DNA of 64,000 nucleotides from Cordylochernes scorpioides (GCA_030710605.1 CP092876.1:62744115-62808114), one strand, 5' to 3'; shown: positions 1 through 10,575, counted from the first letter of the stretch. Notes: generated by a model from the letters alone, not told the origin. Made by a program: numbers and translations.

Positions 1-1
1 G

Positions 2-2746
2 ACAGGCCAGTTTAATAACCAAACGCCGTTACTGGGCAGAAATTGGATAAGAATTTTAAAAGCTGATTGGCCCAATTGCGTTTTTGATATCTGTAATAAT
101 ATAAATGTAATTTCAAATTTAGAACTGTTTTTAGAAGCATATAAAAGAGTATTTGAAAATAAAGATTTACCAATTCAGGGCATTAAAGGTTCAATATCAT
201 TGAGACCAAATGCAAAGCCCAAATATTTTAAATTTAGACCAGTACCCTTTTCCATTAAAGAGAAGATAGACAAAGAACTAGACAGACTTGAACAAAGTCA
301 AATAATTGAAAAGGTTAATGCTAGTGATTGGTCTACGCCTTTAGTAACGGTAATAAAGTCAAATGGAGAACTAAGTTTGTGTGGTGATTTTAAAAATACT
401 TTGAATAATTGCATTGAAGATGAGAAATATCCATTACCCACTATAGAAACTATGTTGGGAAATCTAGGAGGAAACAAGATTTTTACCAAATTGGATCTCT
501 CCTCCGCATATCATCAAATTGAAATGGATGAAGCATCAAAAAATCTGCTAGTGGTATCTACCCATAGAGGACTTTATCGATATAATAGATTGCCCTTTGG
601 CATCAGTCCAGCTTCAGCCATTTTCCAGAGGTGTATGGACAGCCTTTTTCATGATGTTCCCAACATGGTGATATACTTAGATGATATTTTCATTGGTTCT
701 AAAGATGAACAAGAACATTACAGAATTTTAAAAATGATCTTCGATAAATTAAAAGAGCTAAATTTCACCCTTAATAAAGAAAAATGCCTATTTTTAAAAA
801 AAGACATTTGTTTTCTAGGTCATATTATAAATGAAGATGGTGTTAGACCAGATTCAAAGAAATTGGAAGCATTAGAAAGGTGTAAAAAGCCTTTCGACAA
901 AACATCATTGAAGAGTTTTCTAGGGATGTTGAGCTTCTATTCAAAATACATACCTAATATGTCAACCTTGGCTGGTCCTCTTTATTAACTCCTAAAGAAG
1001 GACAATCGTTGGAAATGGTCTAGCCAATGCGAAAAGGCATTTCTGAATTTGAAGTTAACTCTATTAAATTCCCAGGCGCTTATTCACTATTCAATGAAGC
1101 TTCCATTAACTTTAACCTGCGATGCATCTGCCTATGGCATAAGTGGGGTCTTGTGTCATATTGTGGAAGGGGAAGAGAAGCCAATCACCTTTGTTTCCAG
1201 AACATTGTCAAGTGCAGAAGCCAAATACTCTCAGACTGAGAAAGAAGCACTTGCTATTGTGTTTACAACTTCCAAACTGAGACAATACTTGTTTGGGAGA
1301 AAATTTGTGTTAAAGAGTGATCATAAAGCTTTAACGACTGTTTTTGGAAACAAAAGACTTCTTCCGCCATTAATTGCAAATCGCTTGCATAGGTGGGCTT
1401 TAGAGTTGTCAAATTTCGATTTCGATATTAGATATACAAATAAAGATACCATGCTCTGTGCGGATGCATTTTCAAGACTTCCACTTGAGGAAATAAATTC
1501 AAGGGAAGACAACATTGATTTGATGACACATGATATATCATTTTTAAATGTAACTCCATTGGACCACCTCATTATTGAAGAAGAAACCAATAAAGATCCG
1601 GTTTTAAATAAGCTCAAGGAATATCTATTAGAAGACCCTCAATTAGCAAAAAAGGATGAAACAATGAAACCATTCCTTTCAAAATTGGAAAATTTTTCTA
1701 TACTGCAGGGATGCATTTTTGTTGATTCTAGGGCAGTGATTCCAAGAACCTGTCAAGATCAAATGTTGAAGTTACTTCATCAAGGTCATATAGGAATCAA
1801 TCGCATGAAATCTCTAGCCAGATCTTCGGTTTGGTGGCCAAAAATGGATAGTCGAATTGAAGAGTTTGTGAAGGAATGTTCTCCCTGTATGCATCATCAG
1901 ACAGCTCCTCCTGCTGAGAACACACCTTGGCCCAGGACTAACCAACCGTGGCAGCGAGTTCATGTTGACCATTTCTATTTCAGAGGTGACTGTTATTTAT
2001 TGGTAGTAGATGCAAATTCAAATTGGATTGAAGTATTCCCAGTTAGAGGTACTACTTCGCAAGAAAATATTAAGCTTCTACGGGAGTGTTTCGCCAGGTA
2101 TGGATTACCGCAATGCTTAGTGTCTGACAATGGCCCCCCCTTCAATTCGCTTGAATTTAAGGAGTTCTTACGGAAAAATAATGTATACCACTTAACCTCG
2201 CCAGCATATAATCCCTCGTCTAACGGAATTGCTGAAGTTTCGGTAAGAATAATAAAAAAATCTCTGGAAAAGTCGTTAGAGGAATCTCCAAACTCAAATA
2301 TGGACTGTATTTTACAAAATGTTCTGTTTAATTATAGAAATACGCCTACCTCTTTAGATAAGCCTCATGTAGAACGTCTCCTAAGTTATGTGCCTAGAAC
2401 ATTTGTAAATTGCTTGAACTCTGAATTTATCCAGAGGACTTTTGGGAGGAATGAGTGTGGAAGGCGACATTTTCAAGTTGGAGATAAAGTGCTGTTTACA
2501 AGAGTAATACAAAATAGGCGCAAATGGTTCAAGGCCCAGGTGATACGACGACTAGGTTACAATGTTTATCTAGTAAAGAACCTAAAAGGCACATTTAAAG
2601 TGCATGTCAATCAGATGAGGACAGGTTCAGATACCAAATATGCTGAAGATTCTGATTGGACCTTGGACAACGCTGGAGCAGGACCTCACCGACTGGAACA
2701 AGACCCTCAAATTTCCACGTCACCTCCGCCTAGGAGATCTACCTGA
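2..2746 (+). pseudogene. Ty3/gypsy pol polyprotein, 5'-truncated by window edge, one nonsense codon
   Basis: The reading frame is open from base 2 to 2746 except for one in-frame TAA at 986-988, so RT and RNase H/integrase are split. It opens at the end of the protease (PLLGRNWI), then RT with YLDD near 675-690, an RNase H domain (TCDASAYGI near 1120), an integrase HHCC zinc finger (HQGHIG near 1780, C-x2-C near 1880-1890) and a DDE core (VDHF, SDNG, GIAEVSV). The tail after the core is basic and may bind DNA. By family this copies the element's RNA and inserts the cDNA. Sequence around the stop reads like conserved gypsy connection sequence, so I infer a recent point mutation rather than a programmed stop. 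Gag and the 5' LTR are beyond the left edge. Overall layout resembles the Mag/K02A2.6-like group, inferred from motifs only. Confidence 0.9.
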
Positions 2747-2790
2747 CCTCGATGCCCTCCTTGCCGGTTTTCTCCAACTATGTACAATAT

Positions 2791-2944
2791 AAGGAAGGAG
2801 GAATGATCTGTTTTGTTTAAAGATAATATATCAGTGATATATTATTACTTTACTCTGTTTTGATCATCTTGTAGACAACAACTTGTTCAATATCATGAGC
2901 ACGTGTGTAAGAATTGTAAAAAGAATAAAATAATTATAGTAGCA
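2791..2944 (+). mobile_element. Polypurine tract and probable 3' LTR of the left-edge gypsy element
   Basis: A purine run AAGGAAGGAGGAA at 2791-2803 is followed directly by TGATCTG, the expected start of a 3' LTR. AATAAA lies at 2924-2929. The right border is an estimate (a CA near 2943) because the 5' LTR for comparison is outside the window. Confidence 0.5.
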
Positions 2945-3264
2945 TAAAAATGGTGTATCTTTCATTTATCTTTAAATATATATAAAGTGCAATTTCTTAT
3001 AAAATATTTTTTCACCATTAATATTCAACATTTAATAGAAACGTATCAAATAGGAAGTTTTAAAATGTAAATAATATGTGAAGAAAAGAGTATAAAGTTA
3101 ATGAAAGTTGCAAATAGAGATAAGTTAGGTCTAGTCGACCACGTTGTCTTGACTTCGGTGAACTATAGGAGGTCAATGCCCTGTCCACTCTTAAGGACAA
3201 ATATACACAAGTATTGAAAATAGAGCAATCCATAAATAAATCTTCAATTTAAAAGGCATGTCAT

Positions 3265-3480
3265 AATATATACTCTTCCAGGAATAATAAAGCCAACCTA
3301 CAGACAACCCAGAGAAGGACGGGAGGGTAAAGTCCGGTCACTTGAAATATCAGCGACATTCCAAGGGGCGACCACTGGGGTCCGTCAGTTAACCCCTCGG
3401 GACTTTTAATACAGTTGGGGATTGTGCACGACACGAACGGCCGCTCGGCGGTGCGAGGTCCCGTCTCTCTTTCTCTGGTT
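3265..3480 (-). repeat. Dispersed repeat X, copy 1
   Basis: This stretch is the reverse complement of 22935-23235, with shared blocks such as GGAATAATAAAGCC, CCAAGGGGCGACC and CCTCGGGACTTTT. It is GC-richer than its surroundings and has no coding potential I can recognise. It may be part of an LTR or non-autonomous element. Confidence 0.6.
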
Positions 3481-3545
3481 GCCTGGATCCCTCTTTCAAC
3501 TTCTGATGTCCTTATTTCTCTTCCCCACCTCTTATTACCACAGGC

Positions 3546-3748
3546 ATATATTGAATCAAAATATAATTTATTTTATCAATATTTCAGTTGGCTTAACGCC
3601 AACCTTTATTAAAGTATTATAACATATTAATATGTGTCAGTTTGTTGTTGACACACTTTAATATATTATAATAACTTGATAAAGGTTGGCGTTCAGTCAA
3701 CTGAAATATGGGTAAAATAAATGATATTTTGATCCAATATATACCTTT
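3546..3748. repeat. Fold-back (palindromic) element
   Basis: The left arm (ATATTGAATCAAAATATAAT..., CAGTTGGCTTAACGCCAACC) is repeated inverted in the right arm (GGTTGGCGTTCAGTCAACTG... ATTTTGATCCAATATAT), with a short spacer near 3640. It would form a hairpin of about 90 bp. No coding capacity. Confidence 0.75.
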
Positions 3749-3977
3749 TTAATTAAAATACACAAATATAAGTTCCTCTGAAATTTATTATTAAGAGGGA
3801 AGATCTCTCTGATGCCGGCCTCACGCCAGTCGTTCCATTGGTGAACTTTGGACCTTTTCTCTCTTCTTTGGCCTTCACGTGTTCTTGCTCCTGGATCTTT
3901 CTTCCTGTGATCTCCCTGCCACCTGACTGCTTGAAACTCACCACATATAATGCTTATTCTATAAAATAATTCCTTGC

Positions 3978-4230
3978 ATCAATATTGATTAAAATTAATC
4001 ATTCCTCCAGGGAAAAGTGTCTTTTCAAAACAATTTTATTCTCTAGCTTTCGGGCATTGACGCCCTTCTACAGGGTAAAACATGGTATGATACATACGAG
4101 TACCAAGTAGTACCATGAGTGCCATGTTTTCTCCTGTAGAAGGGCGTCCGTTCCCGAAAGCTAGAAAATAAAATGTTTTGAAAAGCCACTTTTCCCTGGA
4201 GGAATGATCAATTTTACTTAAAATAATGCA
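3978..4230. repeat. Fold-back element, CGAAAGCTAG family, copy 1
   Basis: Inverted arms of about 100 bp (CCTCCAGGGAAAAGTG... and ...CACTTTTCCCTGGAGG) surround a short centre. Each arm carries CTGTAGAAGGGCG...CCCGAAAGCTAG, read outward: minus strand 4041-4075 and plus strand 4134-4163. This resembles a hammerhead-ribozyme core with a changed catalytic base. Related copies are at 5869-6040 and 58250-58355. Confidence 0.7.
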
Positions 4231-4637
4231 TATAAACGCGCACTAAAATGTCACACGAGATCAATAATAAAGAGAGAAAGGGACTATATTATACAACGAA
4301 TAAAATGATAGCTTTCGAAAATTCCCCACAATATTTATATACGCAGCTTGGACCGAGTTCATGGAACTTGTTGCTCTCACAATAATCAATATGAAGACCA
4401 TCCTATGTCAGGTTATTAATTCGGTAGTGTCCATAGGATTATATTAATGGGGAATTTTTCTATTTCAATTGTCCAAGAATTGCTTTAACCACTACATACA
4501 TGAATTAGGTTAAAGTTACAAATCTATACTATAAAAAATCAACCTATTATATGTATATTTTATTTAAAAATACACTAAATCTAACTTTTATAGTTCTTCA
4601 AATTAAAACCACTTCGGCCAGTAAAACCTTTGTATTA

Positions 4638-4680
4638 TCTCGACGTTTCGACAAAAATCTTTTGTCCTCGTCAGGAGCGA
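4638..4680 (-). ncRNA. Hammerhead-ribozyme-like motif, left arm of fold-back element
   Basis: On the minus strand: CTC, CTGACGA, a hairpin GACAAAA/TTTTGTC, then GAAA, the palindrome ACGT overlapping it, then C and GAG. CTC pairs with GAG as a 3-bp stem I; stem III is a two-base-pair self-complementary ACGT, as in dimeric hammerheads. One extra G sits between CTGACGA and stem II, so activity is uncertain. Confidence 0.5.
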
Positions 4681-4863
4681 ACAAAAATAAAACATTAGGC
4701 AAAGCGTTGAAAATTATTCCAAAGCTGCAAGGGCGTTCTCACGCGGTATTTCAAATTTTGTACACGACGAGGACAAATGTACAAAATTTGAAATACCGCG
4801 TGAGAACGCCCTTGCAGTCTTAGAATAATTTTCAACGCTTTGCCAAATGTTTTAATTTTTGTT

Positions 4864-4906
4864 CGCTCCTGACGAGGACAAAAGATTTTTGTCGAAACGT
4901 CGAGAC
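4864..4906 (+). ncRNA. Hammerhead-ribozyme-like motif, right arm of fold-back element
   Basis: Plus-strand partner of the left-arm motif. CTGACGA is at 4869-4875, the stem II hairpin at 4877-4893, GAAA at 4894-4897 and the predicted cleavage base C at 4901, followed by GAG that pairs with CTC at 4866-4868. All invariant core bases are present; stem II is offset by one G. Confidence 0.5.
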
Positions 4907-5418
4907 ATTAAAAAAGATTTACTGGCCGAAGTGTTTTTAATTTGAAGAACTATGAATGCCGGCCAGGCAGTCTTACTTTTCTACTTAATCATTTTAGTGA
5001 ATTATTTTCAATTAAACCACTACATCAAAAATTTTCAGCTAAAGCATAGTTGAACAATAATGTTGGAATATATGTAAATAATCAACTACTATCTCATAGA
5101 CCACTGAAATGAAGGAAATTCAAATCGCTTCGAGATAAAGCTTAAATTGCTTAAAAAGTTTCACGGAGTTTCTGCAATTCTTGTGATAATATGTTGAGAG
5201 TTATTAGTTGAGAACAAAAATATCAGCAGTGCTAATAAAATATTAAAAGGGCTAAAAATTAAAGATTACTCTTACTTCTTCAAGATTTATTTTAAAAAAA
5301 TTGTTCTTCAATTTTCTCTACATATATAACGGGATTTTAATTTGATATCGATTCAACTCTGAGAATTATAGGTGAAACAAATATGAAAAACAAGTCAGCA
5401 AATACTAAAAGAACTTAC

Positions 5419-5473
5419 CCGCCGAGGCCGCTACGGCCAGGAAGAGCAGCGGCAACAGAGTCCAGGACGCCAT
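5419..5473 (-). CDS. Gene A, exon 1: signal-peptide exon of an astacin-like gene
   Basis: ATG at 5473-5471 opens a short exon coding a basic-free hydrophobic leader (MASWTLLPLLFLAVAASA), ending at a GTAAG donor at 5418-5414. It leaves one base of the split codon, the same phase as exon 1 of gene B. A TATA box lies about 32 bp upstream, and the promoter resembles that of gene B, which is why I call it an astacin paralogue. The catalytic exons are not in the window and would lie left of base 1 on the minus strand, so the identity rests on leader, phase and promoter only. It could also be an unrelated secreted protein. Confidence 0.6.
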
Positions 5474-5504
5474 TGGTATGTAAATATGGTAGCAGAACAT
5501 ATTT

Positions 5505-5514
5505 CATTTATATA
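5505..5514 (-). promoter_or_regulatory. TATA box of gene A
   Basis: Minus strand TATATAAATG, 32 bp before the start codon. Upstream is TGGAGG and then TCCCACC, in the same order and similar spacing as at gene B. Confidence 0.6.
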
Positions 5515-5868
5515 GTCCTCCAATAATCTACAAGGGTGGGAACGGACACGTGTTTGGAGCATCAAAGATAAGTTGTTCTTAAACGCTGGCGTGATCTTTC
5601 TTTCTCACTATGTTTATACTTGCATTACTCTTTTAGCATCTCAGCAAATGTCCCAGATATATGTAAAACAAAATAGTGGCCTTTATTCTGCTTTTACAAT
5701 CTATCAAACTATATGAGATAAGCAGTGGGACTCTATTTTTGACAGCACGTGGAATTGTCGCCAGGTAAACGTTATTAGTCCTCTATAGTATTCCTTTTGA
5801 AATTAAAATAGAACATATAATTTCTTCAATCAAATAATCCCTTTTATCAATATTGAGTAAAAATATCA

Positions 5869-6040
5869 TGCCTATAAAGAAAAGTATCTTTTAAAAACCC
5901 TTTCAATCTCTAAGCTTTCGGGCACAAACGCTCTTCTACAGGAGACACCATGGTATATCGTGTTTTAACCTGTAGCAGGGCGTTCGTGCCCTAAAGCTAG
6001 GTTTTTAAAAATATACTTTTCCTTGGAGGCCTGATATTTT
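5869..6040. repeat. Fold-back element, CGAAAGCT family, copy 2
   Basis: Arms ATATCATGCC...AAAAGTAT and ATACTTTTCCTTGGAGGCCTGATAT are inverted copies. The minus-strand arm at 5911-5944 reads CCTGTAGAAGAGCG...CCCGAAAGCTTAGAG. The plus arm has decayed (CCCTAAAGCTAG). Confidence 0.65.
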
Positions 6041-6639
6041 TGCTCAATATAATTTATTATTATTGTTCTTCAATAAATATTTTATTATCATTAGAGACCT
6101 CTATTAGAAGGAAAAATTATAACCTACCATTAGCTTACATGTTTTAAGTTCTAACCTTGTCTTTCAAATGGATAGTTTGTGTGAGAAAGCTTCTCTCTCT
6201 CTCTCGACACATGTACAAGATACAACCTTTTACTGAGTATTGTTCCAGATTAATGTTCAGAATATTTTTCTTCTCCGATTCCATTGACAGAGCGATGCTA
6301 ACAACTTTCTTAGAGCACTAGTCTTCTTCCTGAAAAAAACGCTTGAAGGTATAGATTCAAAATTTCAGGTATAAATAGGTATCGAAGTATGTTTATCTAG
6401 AATTATTCCAGAATTGAATTTTGATCTTGTTCTTTCGAGCGAATAATGTACTTTGAAATATTTGATTGACAGTGTTTACAAAATTGTACAAATATCACCG
6501 AATGAAAGTTAATTCAAATCTTTGGAAGAGCTAAACTTTTCAAAATTTCAAATTATTAAAAATGGTGTTATCTTAATGGTGTATTAATAATTTAACGGAG
6601 AGATCAGGAAAACATTAAACATTTCTTATATCTTTTGTT

Positions 6640-6950
6640 TTAACAACAATCGCTCATTGTTGTTGTTGTTGTCGTGTTCAATGAAGAGCCTCAGATGTCT
6701 CCATGCATCTCCATCACAGCAGCAGCAATATCCACTATCTTGGGTGTGTAAAGCTGCTGCTTTGGGTCTAAGTCAATTTTCTGCAAGGCTGCGGCCATTT
6801 CTGGGCATGAGGATATGTGAGTAGGTGTTAGTTCCACACCAGGACAGTTGTTGCATGCTCTGTAGTTTTTTGTGCCATCTTGATGTATTGCCATTCCTTT
6901 ATAGTGTTTTGTTCTAGGTCTTGTTATAGTTTTTGTCAATTTTCTCTCAG
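6640..6950 (-). pseudogene. 3' end of a non-LTR retrotransposon (C-terminal Cys/His motif and CAA-repeat tail)
   Basis: A minus-strand frame of 82 residues (6939-6691) ends in a C-x2-C-x8-H-x4-C motif (CNNCPGVELTPTHISSCP), typical of the C-terminus of jockey/R1-like polyproteins. After the stop the 3' UTR reads GGCTCTTCATTGAACACGAC and ends in a (CAA)n run at about 6655-6680, the likely 3' terminus used for target-primed insertion. The rest of the ORF is absent, the usual 5' truncation. Shorter copies of the same 3' end are at 8150-8262 and 61975-62062. Confidence 0.65.
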
Positions 6951-7227
6951 AGTTTATTTCACATATTTAAAGTAAAAATCGCTCATTGTTACAAAATATA
7001 TAAGAAATGTTCAATATTTTCGAGATATCTTCGCTAAATTCATGAAATTTATTTACAGATTTTACTCAAGATTATACCATATACCATGGTCATGGCTATG
7101 ACCCTCATTAGAACAAGTTACAATATCCTACTGGAGAATATTTGGAATTTTGACTATCTACAAGGAGTTATGACTGGTAAATTAATAAAATAGGCTTTAT
7201 GTCAGAATAAATTGCAATAAATTATAA

Positions 7228-7432
7228 TATCGTAGAGATAGAGGCTGCCTGGCCGGCATTCATATTTCTTGAAAATAAAGATACTTCGGCCAGTAAATAT
7301 TTTTATTAGAATGAATTTTAACGCCTTGCTAAATTTTTCAATTTTTATTTACTTCTGACAAGGAGAAAAGATTTTTGTCGAAACGTTGAGGTAATAAAAA
7401 GATTTACTGGCCAAAGTATCTTCATTTTCAAG
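7228..7432. repeat. Fold-back element, CGAAACGTCGAG family, decayed copy
   Basis: Starts with GATAGAGGCTGCCTGGCCGG and has inverted ends (ATACTTCGGCCAGTAAAT, ATTTACTGGCCAAAGTAT). The plus-strand hammerhead-like motif at 7350-7392 reads CTGACAA...GTCGAAACGTTGAG, so the conserved second G of CUGANGA is A. Confidence 0.65.
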
Positions 7433-8048
7433 AAATAAATTGTTGAAGATGGATAATTGCCTCGAAATTTGTTTAGAATGAAATCAAAGTAAAATTTTAT
7501 TATCAAATATTTGAAAAAGGAACAATAAAATTCAGGTGAAGAGTGTCTTTTTATTTTGGTTTTTGCAAGTTTTCGAGAAATTTTTATGCCCTTCAACGGA
7601 CAAATACTTCTATGTACAATTTTTAACAGTCCGATGTGTTATGTAAATTCTATAACTGTAGATATTTCTTTCTTCTTTAGATGGATAGTGATAAAGACAT
7701 CACTCACTTTTCGAGCCTTAATTTAATAATAAAACCTGCTGAAATAGCTCTGTGTACCTCTATTCATTAATTGCGACAATATGGTTCAACGCTGTTATTG
7801 AAAAAAATAAATATTAGATATTTGCAATTAGTGAACTGAGAAATTAGAAAGACGAATTTGCTAATTTAATCCAACATATTGTTACAATTAAAGTATTGTT
7901 AACCCTGTCTATATAGTCTGTACTTGAAGATTTATTCTTGGTGATGGCATTTAACGGAACTATGGAATGATGTTTCTGCAATTTTAAAAATGTTACGAAT
8001 ATGTTTCGTGCACAGTTATTTCGCTTAAAAGACTAAGATGACCCATTC

Positions 8049-8070
8049 GGGGGGGGGGGGGGGGGGGGGG
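8049..8070 (+). repeat. Homopolymer run of 22 G
   Basis: Uninterrupted guanines on the plus strand. A shorter run of 11 G occurs at 18328-18338. Length is prone to sequencing error. Confidence 0.9.
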
Positions 8071-8149
8071 AGAAGTCCGACCACACCTCCCTGCGGTTTC
8101 CCCTGGCCCCTTTTAATATTCGACCAAATTCTGGTTCGTTTCCAAGGTG

Positions 8150-8262
8150 ACAACGCCACCCATTTTCCAATGAAGAGCAAAAAATTGACATTGCGACTGC
8201 TGTGATAGAGATGCATAGAGACATCTGAGGCTCTTCATTGGACACGACAACAACAACAACTA
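8150..8262 (+). mobile_element. Relic 3' end of the CAA-tailed non-LTR family
   Basis: Matches the 6640-6950 copy in opposite orientation: GCTGTGATAGAGATGCAT, ATCTGAGGCTCTTCATTG, GACACGAC and a (ACA)n tail at 8246-8262. Only the last few codons and 3' UTR survive. Confidence 0.6.
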
Positions 8263-8691
8263 AGATGACAAATACATACGTATCGTTCATTTATGTTATC
8301 TAAACAGACTTAGGTATTTGTTATTTTGTCCTTTATACGGCAAAGCTGAGATTTTAATTCAAAATATTTGAAAAAATTCTATATTTTCAGAAGCAACTTT
8401 CCATAGTTACGTTAATCATCATAAGCAGCAATTAGCATTCAAGTGCAGACTTTCTAAGAAAAATGAACTTGCACTAATTGTTGCGCCAGTTTGATTGAAT
8501 TGACGAAATTGCTGTAAAGTTCACCCATGATGAGCCAAGCCTTCCCAATTATATTTTTCATCTTTATCTCATTTATTATAGAAAATTCGACATTCCTTTT
8601 AGAAGAAAAATATCGTAGGATGATTTCCTTTGCGACATAGAGATAAATAATTTTATTCGCGATCGAACGTTGTGGCCCACTGTACCTATTA

Positions 8692-8716
8692 CATCTCAAA
8701 CACGATGCGACACCAG
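8692..8716 (-). pseudogene. Non-LTR retrotransposon ORF, terminal codons (downstream half)
   Basis: These bases continue, in frame, the coding sequence at 10412-10575 after the hAT insertion is skipped; the frame ends in TAA then TAG. One copy of the 8-bp target duplication (8709-8716) is included. The split shows the hAT element landed in an existing retrotransposon. Confidence 0.65.
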
Positions 8717-10411
8717 TAGGGCTTCCAATCCCGGTACATATTTTCAATCCCGGGATTCGGGGTTGCTTTTTTCTCAATCCCGGGATTGAAAAACATTTTC
8801 GTCTTTCTACGCCAAGAGGTATATCGTTTCGTTCGTTATATTTTTATTTTTTTCTTTTATATAGTGCCAATGACGTGGCACTTACTTCGATGAAAACAAC
8901 CTGAAAGCCATATAATTTGCGCCTGCTTGTGAACTAAATCATTGCTTTTGGGTTACAGTTTGAAATTATCTGTCAATTACTGTACACACATCTGGAAAAA
9001 AATTACTGTTCTTGGAACTCTTAAACCACATCTCTTAATGCAGTGTTGGACAGTATCCATTCAAAGTAATACATTACCTTGTAATTACGATTACTTTGCA
9101 ATGCATTACTTTGCAAAAAAAATTAATTGCATTAGAATGTAAAAATAATTACTCGTAATTCTATATATAATGATAGCAATTGTGATTAAAATTACTTGTA
9201 ATTGTAATTATAGCAAATGTAATCATGATTATTTGCAATTGTGATTATAAAAAATGTAATCATTTTTGCATTTCGCACAACTATGTATTAATGTTTAGAA
9301 AGAAGACAGCACCGTTTTAAAAACCATGAATTACTTTATTTTAAGGATAAAAATTCAATTTCGAGGAAGATTTGAGCGTAGGAAAGATAATTTGTCAAGA
9401 GTGTCATCATACAAACTAGAACATATCTTATTGCATAGGTATCCAGAGGCGAAGAAGACTCTTTTCGATTCCACAGACGTTGGAGGAATTGTCAGCAAGT
9501 ATTGATACACACTCTCTAAATGGGGTCCTCGTTTGCCTGACTGAGCAGCAATATTAAGTTCGTGGTTAATCATAGTTGAGTAGGATGCGGAGTCTCGTGT
9601 AGGTATTGCAATTGAAGTTGAAGAGGCAGCCTCAATAGCTTCTTGCAATCGGCGCTCAATTGTAAGATGGTCATTCGATTGTGATGGCTCATGGCGTTCT
9701 TGTAAACTCCGAGGAAGTTGCGAATTATCAGCCTGAATTTTTTTTTCTTACTTCGGCCATTTGTTCCTGTAACGTTTTAAGACGCAAAAGCAATTTCACG
9801 CTAAAGTCTTTGACCATCTTCTTTTTTTCTAACTGTGCTTGCGGATTGTGCAGATATTGGAGGACTAAAGATGTTTTATTGCATCGCTCTTCTAAAATTC
9901 TCTTTTGAAAAGATTTTTGCAGATCTTTGCTGAGAGAATGAGATTGTGCTTGCAGCTCCTCTAGAAGAAACTTTACTGTTGTTTCTGCAGTCAAAAGCGT
10001 AGCGTCACGTCTACAGATAGCCGCCACAGCTGCCCGAAATGGTTTCAGTGCGGAAATTTCTAGCATCATGATATCAAAATCTCCATCAGTTAGACGGACA
10101 TTTGCATTCACATCTATTAACGCCTTCTGAATCGCTGACTTCACACTGAGAAGTCTCTCCAAAATGTTCAATAAACTATCCCGAGGCGTTCTGCAGTCGA
10201 GAATGAGACACTTACTGGTGGAAAGGCGATCATCTTGCCGCATGTAGTTCAGTAAGATCTCGTTCTTCAGCGGCGATCGTTTGAACAATTTCACAACCAC
10301 ACGAGTAATACACCAGTAATCCCGGGATTTTTCGAGCAGAATCCCGGGATTTCGGGATCATTATTTAGCTTCGGGATCCCGGGAAACGGGATCCCGGGAT
10401 TGGAAGCCCTA
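8717..10411 (-). mobile_element. hAT DNA transposon, internally deleted, with 8-bp target-site duplication
   Basis: Terminal inverted repeats TAGGGCTTCCAATCCCGG (left) and CCGGGATTGGAAGCCCTA (right) bound a 1695-bp element. It is flanked on both sides by GACACCAG (8709-8716 and 10412-10419), the 8-bp duplication expected of hAT. Subterminal AATCCCGGGAT motifs recur at both ends. Inside is the C-terminal part of a hAT transposase. The interior also holds an AT-rich stretch (about 9040-9260) rich in TAATTAC motifs and beginning TGTTGGACAGTA, possibly a second nested element. Confidence 0.9.
9355..10300 (-). pseudogene. hAT transposase, C-terminal half, broken
   Basis: Two minus-strand frames encode the protein: 10300-9728 (190 residues; contains LILDCRTPRDSLLNILERLL, the region after the RNase H-like core) and 9648-9355 (97 residues; PPTSVESKRVFFASGYLCNK, the hAT C-terminal dimerisation domain). 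A break of about 80 bp separates them. The N-terminal BED finger and first catalytic residues are missing, so about half of a usual 600-residue transposase is present. It is not expected to be active; such copies depend on enzyme from elsewhere. Confidence 0.85.
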
Positions 10412-10575
10412 GACACCAGCCATCTCTGTCTTGAGCTCGATGTACCATCTTGGCGACCGTTAAGCCAGTGAGTTCCTTTAACTGGTTCACGAAGCGTGTC
10501 GGCAGGCGTCTAGGTATACGTCTCCCAGACGTCTTTCCGGTCAGTATGGTGTACTCCATTCTTCTGCGTTGCGCG
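10412..10575 (-). pseudogene. Non-LTR retrotransposon ORF2 C-terminus (upstream half)
   Basis: Minus-strand coding of GKTSGRRIPRRLP, then ELTGLTVAKMVHRAQDRDGW: the RTE/jockey-like C-terminal pattern of a Gly/Arg/Pro-rich segment followed by a conserved W. The frame runs into the hAT element and resumes at 8716. The remainder upstream is lost. Confidence 0.65.

Larger units (their letters stand above)
4590..4975. repeat. Fold-back element, CGAAACGTCGAG family, longest copy
   Basis: About 180 bp at the left (TTCTTCAAATTAAAACCACTTC...) returns inverted at the right (...GAAGTGTTTTTAATTTGAAGAA). The centre is near 4765. Both arms contain a hammerhead-like motif. Shorter or damaged relatives: 7228-7432, 42957-43152, 48855-48985. 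Outer sequence shared by copies includes GGCTGCCTGGCCGG. Confidence 0.85.

Noticed and set aside
8025-8290. Proline-rich frames across the poly-G run
   Set aside because: The proline tract is the complement of 22 G, with no supporting coding signal.
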